From: Aphrocallistes beatrix
Taxonomy: Eukaryota; Porifera; Hexactinellida; Sceptrulophora; Aphrocallistidae
NCBI GenBank assembly: GCA_963281255.1
Contig: OY725490.1
Span: 2,046,001 to 2,110,000 of the forward strand
Direction: 5' to 3'
DNA length: 64,000 nt
The number at the start of each line of letters is the position of its first letter. The stretch's first letter is position 1. The notes under the pieces are model-generated. The model was not told the DNA's origin and ran no database searches. It saw only the letters and a program-made list of their open reading frames with translations. Below, in pieces: positions 56,301-64,000 of this stretch. A program made the translations under genes and the position numbers.

Positions 56301-58255
56301 AGAGCAAGTGGTACTGCCGGGACTGCTACAACTGCTACAAGCCCACGGCTGGCAGCATCGTCTGGGCTAAGCACGGGAACCACAGATGGTGGCCCGCACA
56401 GATCTGCGGCGAGTACGACACTCCTGAGAATATGCAGGTGTGTCTCAGACCTGATCCATAGCAATTCTCAACTTACTTTAGTACTGTTGCGTTAAATTCT
56501 GAGGCACTTATATGAAAGGAACCATGGATGTATAACTTGCGTGAAATTATGAGACACTTATATGAAAGGGAGGTTTTACATCCATGGTTCTTTTCACATA
56601 AGTGCCTCAGAATTTCACGCAGCAGTACTACAGCAGCTACAAGAGAGACCTGCTCCAGCTCTCTCCACTAACAATTATTATTTCTATTTTATGATTTTAT
56701 GCAATTCAAAAAGGCTTTTTTGGAGAATGAACTTGTTACATTTAAATTGTTACATTTTCATCCTTTACCTAAAAGCCCCAAATGCCCCCTTCATATAAGT
56801 ATAGAAGTTTAGGTTATTGCTCAAAACAAATCTTTTTTGAAATTTTTAAAATTCACCCATTTCACCAAATCTTAACCTTAAAAATGAAAATTATCTGAAT
56901 TTCTGTTATTTTAGACAACAGAACATTCGATAGGAGAGTTCGTGGTGCATTTCTTCGGGACAGAGAACTACGGCTGGGTGCACCATGGACGGGTCTATCC
57001 GTTCCTGAAAGAAGACAAATGCATCTACGCCAAATCTCAAAAGGGCCTGAACGTGAAATTCCGCACTGCGATTGAGGACGCAAAGACAGCTCTGTCCCTG
57101 CACGAGAACGGAGAGACGGCACAGAACAACAAAACCTCCAACAAGTACATCCACATCAAGAACAACAAGTACCTGACCGGCCGGCCTGTCTGTGTGCTGG
57201 CAGACGCGTGCACCTGCACGGAGGAGTCCCCCTGCGTCTCCGACTCCAAGTGCATCAACAGAATGGTGAAGACGGAGTGCTCCAAGGACACCTGTCCCGT
57301 CCCGGACTCCTGCGGGAATATGCGGTTTCAGAGGTGTGAAGAAGTGTCCACCGCCTCTTTCTGGACGGACACGCGTGGCTGGGGCCTGAAAGCGAGCGAG
57401 GACGTGAAGCAGGATCAGTTCGTGATCGAGTACAAGGGAGAGATGATCAGCTCCCCGATGTGTCTGGACAGGATCAAGTCGGCCCAGGAGAAGGGACTCA
57501 CCAACTTCTACATGCTGACCATCGACAAGGTCCTGATCGTGGACGCCTGCTTCCGAGGGAACAACGCGCGCTTCATGAACCATTCCTGCGACCCGAACTG
57601 CCGCACTGAGAAGCGAATCGTGAACGGAGAGACTCGCATCGGACTGTTCGCCAACCGCGCGATCGGCAGCGGAGAAGAGCTGACGTTCGACTATCAGCTG
57701 GACTGCCTAGGCAACGAGCGCCTGGCTTGCAAGTGCGGGGCTGCGAACTGCTCCGGATACATCGGCCTGCGACCGCCGCCCTCTCTGCCGCAGGGAGAGA
57801 GCGGGAACGGCGGCGGGGGCGGCGGGAGCAAGGGCAGCAAGCGGAAAGGAGCGCCGAAGGGGAGCGCTTCCCGCCGGAGGAAGCGCAACCTGACCACTCA
57901 GCTGCTGCAGCACGATGACGACTGCTTCGTGTGTCAGGACGGAGGTCTGCTGATCATGTGCGACTTCTGTCCGAAGGCGTACCACCTGGAGTGCGTGGAG
58001 CGGACAGAGCTGCCTCACGGTCAGTGGAAGTGTCCCTGGCACTTCTGCAATGTGTGCGGCGGCAATTCGAACATCCAATGCGAGATCTGTCCCAATTCGT
58101 ACTGTCCCAACCACCTCGACCTGAACTTCCGAATCGAGAGCAACAAGTTCTTCTGCAAAGAGCACAGTAAGGTAGACATTTGTAATTATTACCTCCTTCA
58201 CTCGGAGCGAGACCTGGACAGCGATTGCGTGGACGTTAAGCCCATGGTCTCCTGA
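53362..58255 (+). CDS. NSD-type histone H3K36 methyltransferase, six exons, 919 aa
   Basis: Exons 53362-53780, 53841-54061, 54687-54995, 55505-55773, 56237-56437 and 56915-58255 join in phase with GT..AG sites to 2760 nt. Order of domains: a divergent N-terminal region; PHD fingers from about residue 214 (LCFKCGDIDGDVITC..) through 430; PWWP from about 450 (IVWAKHGNHRWWPAQICG); AWS (CTEESPCVSDSKCINR); SET about 610-735 (RGWGLKA, NHSCDPNC, GEELTFDYQ); post-SET (CKCGAANCSG); a glycine/serine/basic linker; and a C-terminal PHD/C5HCH (CFVCQDGG..CPKAYHLEC). This is the NSD1/2/3 layout in compact form. All catalytic SET motifs are present. It acts in the nucleus on nucleosomes. Exon 6 is clearly more GC-rich than the surroundings. 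Introns hold several transposon ends. Intron 1 is only 60 bp and stays open in frame, so retention would add 20 residues. Confidence 0.92.
54464..54625. mobile_element. MITE in NSD intron 2
   Basis: The ends GGGCATGCCTAATTTC and GAAATTAGGCATGCCC are inverted repeats. The inside repeats TCCCGTCCCGGAAATTAGG-like words, so much of the element can fold on itself. No coding capacity. Another hAT-like end (CAGTGATTCTCAAAGTGGGC) lies nearby at 54163. Confidence 0.8.
55940..56170. repeat. Transposon end and inverted repeat in NSD intron 4
   Basis: 55952 onward reads CAGTGGATCGGAAACTTTTT, the usual hAT end form, without a visible partner. 56089-56159 holds an inverted pair (GAATTTTGATCAGAAATGTG with its complement about 25 bp downstream). 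Confidence 0.6.
56481..56628. mobile_element. 148-bp foldback MITE in NSD intron 5
   Basis: The left half GTACTGTTGCGTTAAATTCT and onward is mirrored by AATTTCACGCAGCAGTAC at the right. Pairing extends about 50 bp per side through AACCATGGATGTA. Confidence 0.8.
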
Positions 58256-58918
58256 ACAACCTGGTCGCTTAGTCTGTTTGTATTGAGTATTCTGTATTGA
58301 CTGTAATGTAAATTGTATTGATTACTGTTGCTGCACACTTACGTTATCATGACTGTTCTCTTGAATGTGTGAGTTGTAATGGTGAGTTGATGTACACCTG
58401 ATTCAGTGATGAACTCCGATTCTATCAGAATCTTCCATAATGGAGTTAAGTTATTCGTATTTACAAACTGTCTATAATTTGTTTTCTGTCCCTAGTCAAA
58501 CTCTGTTTACATGTGTTGTATTTCAGTCTCAGTAAACACAAATATTATCATTGATTAAGTAAACATTTTTAAACACATTTGTTGTTCTTTATATATTTCT
58601 ACAATTGAATTTGAGTGTAAAGATACAGTTTCAGATTATTTAGGAAAATTATTAGATCCAATTCGCCGTTCAATCTTGATAGAAGTGAGAGAATTTGCGT
58701 GATAATTTGTATTTTAAAGACTCAAGCTACTATTGGGTGAGTACTTTTTTAATGACACAAAGCTATCTTAACTGCATTGTGACATGATGAAATTGGGAAT
58801 ATTTCTATTTTTGTTATTTTGCTCGTTATCTAATTACAAGCATGACTTCTCAACTCCATCTCTCTTCTATTATTCGTAAAAAACAGGATATTTCCATAAA
58901 TGCAGCCTTATAAAACTA
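58256..58918. other. 3' region of NSD gene
   Basis: AT-rich 3' UTR and spacer. No canonical AATAAA close to the stop was recognised and no gene was seen. Confidence 0.5.
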
Positions 58919-59104
58919 CAGTCAGGGTCGCTTATTGTGAACCACCAGGGGACCAAAAAAATATGTTCATAATAGAGATATTTCATAGTAAGCGAACTTG
59001 ATTCAATACAAATCCTATCTAACGAATGAAGTTGGGACCAGGAGGTTAGTCCATAATAAAAGAATGTTCATATTAACGAGTTCATAATAAGCGACCCTGA
59101 CTGT
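58919..59104. mobile_element. Tc1/pogo-type MITE, TA target
   Basis: The termini CAGTCAGGGTCGCTTATTGT and (right) ATAAGCGACCCTGACTG are inverted repeats flanked by TA (58917-58918 and 59105-59106). A truncated copy of one end lies at 19918-19972. Confidence 0.85.
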
Positions 59105-59216
59105 ATTTAGTCGCATTTCATTAGTATTGCAGTAGAACTAGGATCTACTATTAGTAGTACTTTCCCCACTTTCTTGAGGAAGCATGTCTTATCCTAGTTC
59201 TACTGTATTTCCTATA

Positions 59217-59580
59217 CAGTCGAACCTGCTATAACGGCCACTCTGTATAACGGTCACCTGCTCAACGCGGCCAGAGGCCACCCATTTGCAGTCCCTTACT
59301 GACCCAAAAACTGTGTATAACGGCCATCATCTGCCTATAATGGTCACTACCTGTCTATAACGATCATCACCTTTTTATGTGTTTATGACAGGACCTGTTA
59401 CGAACGATAAACAAGTTTCATTATATTACTTCAAGTAATAGATTTCTAAAAACTTATATTCATTTCACTACGTTGATACCTTTTGAAGATTAAGACAATC
59501 ACCTGTATATAACGGCCACCTGTGTATAATGGCCGATTTTGCCCAGTCCCTTGGGTGGCCGTTATATACAGGTTCCACTG
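59217..59580. mobile_element. pogo/Tigger-type MITE, TA target
   Basis: The termini CAGTCGAACCTGCTATAACG and (right) CGTTATATACAGGTTCCACTG (last 20 bases) are inverted repeats flanked by TA. The inside repeats TATAACGGCCA words. Classic pogo-like end sequence. Confidence 0.9.
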
Positions 59581-59761
59581 TAATTGTATAAATGCCTGAC
59601 TTCTTATTTTATGTAAAATATTTTTTGGTAATTTAAGGTTGTTTATTAAAGTCACAATTATTCATAAAACATTTGAATTTATTTCGAAGTAACACTTAAA
59701 TGATTAATTCTTAGTTCCTCCACAATTTAGTTCATTTCCGTATTTGTTTAGAATTTGTGTT

Positions 59762-61012
59762 ATGGCAACGGCTATAGTAGCTCCACCTGAAATATTAAGT
59801 TTTGAAAATGAAATCTCTGAAGCAAAACGTGAGATAGAAACTCGTTTCTGTGAACTGATCAATCGCTTGAAAGAGAGAGAGAGAGAACTTGTGAATGAGT
59901 TGGAACATATTCTAGACACTTACAAGAGAGAAATAGATAAACACAAACAATCTCTAACAGAACTTGAAGCAGGGTTGAAGTTTGCCAAAGATAATTTAAA
60001 ATCAAACGATCTTAACGAATTTACACAGTCGATCATCAAAAAATTCACCGAAAAACGTGAAAAGTTTGAATCTGAGTTCGATTGTAAGCTTGTCAGTGTT
60101 GAGTTTGATGAGACAGTATTGCGTTTAGCTGGTACTATTGGTAGAGTGACTGTTACTGACTCGACTAGACTAGCATCTCGTCTCCCTGTAGTAGAGTATG
60201 AGGGAAGAGTGTCTCCTGTACTCAGTATAGGAGGGACATCAGGTGGTAAGGGAGGACAATTCTCTTTTCCTTATGGAGTATCAATACACTACCTAACTGG
60301 TTATATTTTCGTTGCAGATATGAGTAACCACAGAGTTCAAGTATTCGATAAAGATGGAAAGTATTTATACAAGTTTGGAGATAGAAATGGAGCTGGTAAG
60401 ATGAAAAATCCCGTTCGTGTTGATTTCTATCAAAATAAAGTATTCGTATCTCAGTACACGGGTGGTTGTTTGTTAGTTTACGATTTGAATGGCGGAACTT
60501 TTCTCCAACAGATAGGAACTCCAGGGAATGGAGAAGGTCAGTTTAATAACCCACTTGGCATTACTATCAATCAGTCTAATGGAGAAATATTTGTATGTGT
60601 CAGAGGCAAAAATATAGTTCAAATAGTCTCTAAAGATTTTCAATTCAAGTCTCAGTTCGGACAAGGAATACTGAAGTATCCTATTGACATAAAACTAACT
60701 AGCGAGTTCATTTATGTACTGAGTCACAACAAACCTTTCCTCTATTCATTCAGACATGATCTAACTCAGGTACTGAGTCCTGTCCTCACTTCTATTTCCA
60801 AACATTTGAAGAATCCTTGGTCATTCTGTATAGATGGTGCTGGTAACTTTATTATATCGGATCGCGACCAGAATGCTGTTATAATATTCAATCATCAAGG
60901 AGATGTAGTTCATAGAATCACGAATAGCGTACATTTACCGATGGGTGTCACACTAGATGCAAGAGGGAGAATTCTCCTTGTAGGCGACAACCACCGTCTT
61001 CTAATATTTTAA
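59762..61012 (+). CDS. Coiled-coil/NHL-repeat protein, 416 aa
   Basis: The start is ATG 59762 (MATAIVAPPEILSF); a TTTAG acceptor-like site lies about 10 bases upstream. Residues 10-115 are a coiled coil (LINRLKERERELVNELE, then DTYKREIDKHKQSLTELEAG). Residues about 150-416 are six NHL-type blades, for example GGQFSFPYGVSIHYLTGYIF then VADMSNHRVQVFDKDGKYLY, GNGEGQFNNPLGITI, and FIISDRDQNAVIIFNHQG. This resembles TRIM2/3/71 and nhl-1 proteins without RING, B-box or filamin domains, so it is not an obvious ubiquitin ligase. It may act as an adaptor through its propeller. The frame is intact and single-exon. Identity to the NHL gene at 29405 is low apart from the layout. Confidence 0.88.
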   Translation: MATAIVAPPEILSFENEISEAKREIETRFCELINRLKERERELVNELEHILDTYKREIDKHKQSLTELEAGLKFAKDNLKSNDLNEFTQSIIKKFTEKREKFESEFDCKLVSVEFDETVLRLAGTIGRVTVTDSTRLASRLPVVEYEGRVSPVLSIGGTSGGKGGQFSFPYGVSIHYLTGYIFVADMSNHRVQVFDKDGKYLYKFGDRNGAGKMKNPVRVDFYQNKVFVSQYTGGCLLVYDLNGGTFLQQIGTPGNGEGQFNNPLGITINQSNGEIFVCVRGKNIVQIVSKDFQFKSQFGQGILKYPIDIKLTSEFIYVLSHNKPFLYSFRHDLTQVLSPVLTSISKHLKNPWSFCIDGAGNFIISDRDQNAVIIFNHQGDVVHRITNSVHLPMGVTLDARGRILLVGDNHRLLIF

Positions 61013-62098
61013 CACTGATTAAATGTTGATTGAGTTCTTTTCCTTTTTTATGTATTGTTTACTAACTTTGATTTTGTTATTGCGAACATTTTGGAATTTT
61101 TTATGATTATTTGCTTTAGGGTTTTTTAGGTTGTTTAATGCGATAAGTAAAACAGCGGTATTTGCTGAAATATGTTTTGTTATCTCTGTATAATAAATAC
61201 TACTTTATTACTATAATGTCTATGCATAGCATTCTATACATATGTATAGAATGCTATGGTCTATGATATGTATTCCAGGATATAAAATATTGTAATACGC
61301 TAGCTCTTGTCCCAAAATGAGAATTATCCTAAACACCTCCTTAAATACGAACACACTAAGTTGCTAAACAGCTAATCCCAAATATTCCCTAATATCACTA
61401 CATATGTAGCTCGAGGTAGTTTAGTAGATTTGATTTAATTAGCACTCAAATTGTTTCTCTTTATTTCGCTTAGCGTCGCTTATCGCAAACTAAATAGTCT
61501 GAAATTATTCGGTTGCAAAGTGGTGATTGTATCATAGCGTCAGGTTTAAATTCTCATAATCCAGTGGCTGGTTAAGCAGTTATATAATGGAGTACTTGTG
61601 CTATGCTGTACCAACTGGCATTCTCTTCGAGAAATTACACAAGTTATTAATAGAATTAGTAATTCTATCTATGGAGTTATGGAATTAACAAATATTATTT
61701 GTGAATCTAATTATGAGGTTCTTGTGCTATTGTAACTGGTTAATCATATACGTATGCCTAAAAAAACAATACAGGTCTTATTTCATGAAATTCTTATAGA
61801 AAGAATATTTTAGAATAATTGAAGTTCTGTGATTGAAATATTTATAGAAGGGAATACTAGGAAGCACAAACTGTGAGAAAAGTGTAAGAAATATCTTAAT
61901 TAGAGTTGTTAGATCTAAAAGGAAACATCCTCTACCTATATTGGCGATATTTTTTAACAACATTTCTCCAAACATTATACAAATATATTACAGACACATT
62001 TGATGTAAATATCGAAGCACTGCAAGATGAAACAACTCAAATGCTTGGAAAATGATAGTAACAAACATAAATATAATTTCAGAACATTTGTAAGACAT
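61013..62098. other. 3' region of NHL gene and intergenic, no gene seen
   Basis: AT-rich. A short perfect-looking inverted repeat occurs at 61220-61256 (TAGCATTCTATACATATG and its complement). A likely polyadenylation word (AATAAA) is at 61192. Confidence 0.6.
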
Positions 62099-62145
62099 TG
62101 GACTTCATGGTCGAGTGGTTAGCGCGTTGCTGTATCAATATGCTC
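62099..62145 (+). ncRNA. tRNA-derived A-box-like relic (possible SINE head)
   Basis: TGGTCGAGTGGTTAGCGCG resembles a tRNA D-arm/A-box. No B-box (GGTTCGAATCC-type) or acceptor pairing follows, so it is not a functional tRNA. It could be a degraded tRNA-derived SINE or chance. Confidence 0.35.
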
Positions 62146-62504
62146 CGTGTTTTAAAAAACAGACATTTTACAAAAATGCTAAGAAATGAAAGAAAAATGG
62201 AAAGAATAAAGAGTCAGTCATTCTAGGAACAAAGCTGTAGATAGGTAGAACCGGGACACAGAGAATAATTTCATGACAGGAAAGGAATCATTGGTAAATG
62301 TCAAGGAAAACATAGCAACAAGTTAGAGACGGTGGGGCAAAGAAAGATCAAAAATGCATGATAAAGTTTAAAGTTAAAAAAGTGTGAGCTGGACTAAAAA
62401 GAAGATAAACAAATGACATAGAGGAAGGGTAAGTAAGGGTAAAGGTAAAAGTAAAGAACTGTTTATCGAAAAGTGCCACAGAGTACCACTACGCAGAACC
62501 ATAG

Positions 62505-62615
62505 CAAATGTTCAGATTGATCAGGTTGGTTTGTCATGTTAAACAGGTTTGACAGGCTAAACCGGTTTGACTGGTTTGACTGGTTAAACCGGTTAAACCG
62601 AGTTGACTTGCTAAG
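62505..62615. repeat. Degenerate tandem repeat, GGTTTGACTG / GGTTAAACC units
   Basis: About ten short units of 9-10 bp such as GGTTTGACTGGTTTGACTGG and GGTTAAACCGGTTAAACCG, many of them self-complementary. No coding meaning. Confidence 0.8.
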
Positions 62616-62889
62616 ATGCTTAAAGAATTGCTCAGGTATTGATTGGAACGTACAAATAAATTTCACATAGTCAGCCAGAGCTAGTAACTTCTGTAAAGAA
62701 AAGAGGAGAAGCACACAGGGTTGTACAAGTTAGGGATGAGGGTTGTGACACTATAGTGAAAGATGCTGCCCATTGTAGAGGCATTAAGCATCAGCACAGC
62801 ACAGTTTAAGTCATCCAAAATTAAGGAAAGAGATTATGACACTTATGCTGCAATGCGAGTATTTTGAAAACGTCGGTCTTTTAATGGAA

Positions 62890-63010
62890 AACAGCGGTAA
62901 TTAATTTGTTACGAATGCCTGAGTGAAGGACATTACACGGAAGAATATTTCAGTAGAAGAAAACCTAAAATTCGATGTACCATTGCGGTCGTTAGGGGCA
63001 CATATTGGAA
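62890..63010 (+). pseudogene. Possible BEL/Pao retrotransposon gag/pro fragment
   Basis: The frame at 62912-63020 reads ECLSEGHYTEEYFSRRKPK then IRCTI, resembling the CLSxGHxxxxC..rCxxC knuckle of BEL/Pao elements, with one Cys replaced by Tyr. Weak, isolated and bounded by stops. Confidence 0.3.
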
Positions 63011-64000
63011 CCAGCAATAGAGCTGACTTTAAACGCGAAGGGGCTATCGGAAGAGCTGAGATAAGATCCCAGAATATTTAAATGACTCGATCTGAAATTC
63101 AATTTACTTACAAGTTCCGGCGATTACGCAGCCTATGCCAGGGTATTGGTTCCTTCACATACTGCCCTCATTGTCCTGTTGCATCTGAGCTAGTGTTGCA
63201 GTGAGCCCTGACATCACTGATCGCATTGCTGAGACATCCAAACATATCTCAGAAAATGTCGTCTTCAGCTCAGCATAATCAGGCAATTCTGCAACAATCG
63301 TTACCGCTGAAAGATCTGCCGTCAAGCTATCAACACAGCTGGAAAAGGGTGAGGGGTTGGAAAGTGGCTGGGATTACTTGTGGGAGAGCAAGAGAGAGTT
63401 GTAAAAGTAAATAGTTAGTGATATTAGTTTTTAGTGTTATTAGTGTTAATTATATACTGTAAATAAAATATAATCCTAGTTATTTGCAATTTTTTTAGAA
63501 TATAGGGACATGCCCAACTTAAATATTTGATGATCAATACAATGAGCCAATTCTACTGTCCTAGATTATAGTGGGCCTAAGTAAAATCTCGGATGTAATT
63601 TATTTTAGCTCAAAACTCTTGGTGGAAAATATCGATTTCTCGACCATATGCATCTGCATCCCAACCAAAAACGGCACGCTTTAGTACTGCCCTAAAGGCC
63701 AGGCTATCCTTGCAATGTGGCTTCCTATTCAATAGTTCCCTCAGAAAATACCATCTAGATAGTCTGGACCTTATTACCTCGCCTAAAACCATCCACCCTG
63801 AGTTACACAATGTTTCAACGACCCCTAACAAGTAACACGAGAATATATTTTGAGAGTGCTTTGAATAAGAGTATTTTCAGCATTCTAGCCAAAGCTACTA
63901 CTCAATTATAAATAAATTGTATTTTGTATTTGACTTTTCGACCTTCTTTTCATCGAAGTGCAAAATCAAGTTTCACATAGTGTAATAACATATACTATTG
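63011..64000. other. Right end of window, no supported gene
   Basis: On the minus strand a ~65-codon open stretch at about 63150-63355 (VTIVAELPDYAELKTTF, then AQMQQDNEGSM) follows an acceptor-like TTTTCCAG. It could be a terminal exon or a retroelement piece. A 73-codon frame at 63610-63831 (minus) is unassigned. Nothing else seen. Confidence 0.4.

Noticed and set aside
56906..57583. Long minus-strand frame opposite the NSD SET exon
   Set aside because: A shadow caused by high GC and codon bias of the real gene; no domain in it.
62099..62172. Functional tRNA gene
   Set aside because: A-box only; no B-box, no cloverleaf and no acceptor stem pairing.

Overview
This is a gene-sparse, AT-rich nuclear contig from an invertebrate animal. 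It shows spliceosomal introns (GT..AG, from 60 bp upward), an NSD-type histone methyltransferase, coiled-coil/NHL-repeat proteins, very large inducible GTPase (VLIG)-like genes, and many pogo, hAT, Tc1, piggyBac-like and Ty3/gypsy relics. The single-exon coiled-coil/NHL genes and VLIG paralogs would fit a sponge (perhaps a glass sponge), but the sequence alone cannot prove this.

Layout. 1-120 is the last 39 codons of a VLIG-VWA gene. 1155-4241 is a six-exon ubiquitin-like-domain gene. 4.3-10.6 kb is transposon debris: a Tc1/mariner relic, a 690-bp foldback element carrying a nested piggyBac-like MITE, Ty3/gypsy pol fragments, and copies of an abundant ~500-bp repeat called family A here. 10604-19471 is VLIG-VWA gene 1 (two exons). 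20193-20984 (minus) is an intracellular trypsin-fold serine protease. 21.7-23.7 kb and 31.2-33.2 kb are two copies of a segmental duplication. Between them lie a composite hAT region and a coiled-coil/NHL gene (29405-30651). 33345-34447 is a deleted hAT element with a perfect 8-bp target duplication.

35557-43220 is a nearly perfect inverted duplication with 3.63-kb arms. Each arm carries an intact gene fusing an HMG-CoA-lyase-like barrel to an EF-hand, and the centre holds a 200-N assembly gap. 44553-51984 (minus) is VLIG-VWA gene 2, convergent with gene 1. 53362-58255 is a six-exon NSD-like H3K36 methyltransferase. 59762-61012 is a second coiled-coil/NHL gene. 61-64 kb holds little recognisable coding sequence.

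How the genes relate. The window holds three members of a VLIG-like family that share an unusual layout: a helical first exon, a pseudo-GTPase segment, a GTPase domain, a Cys-rich cluster and a C-terminal von Willebrand A domain. They also share 3' flanking repeats and show patchwork near-identity, which suggests gene conversion. With the cytosolic protease and the coiled-coil/NHL proteins, a cell-autonomous defence role is a reasonable but unproven inference. Three of the long genes each carry exactly one 1-nt frameshift, so either recent decay or residual assembly error must be considered.
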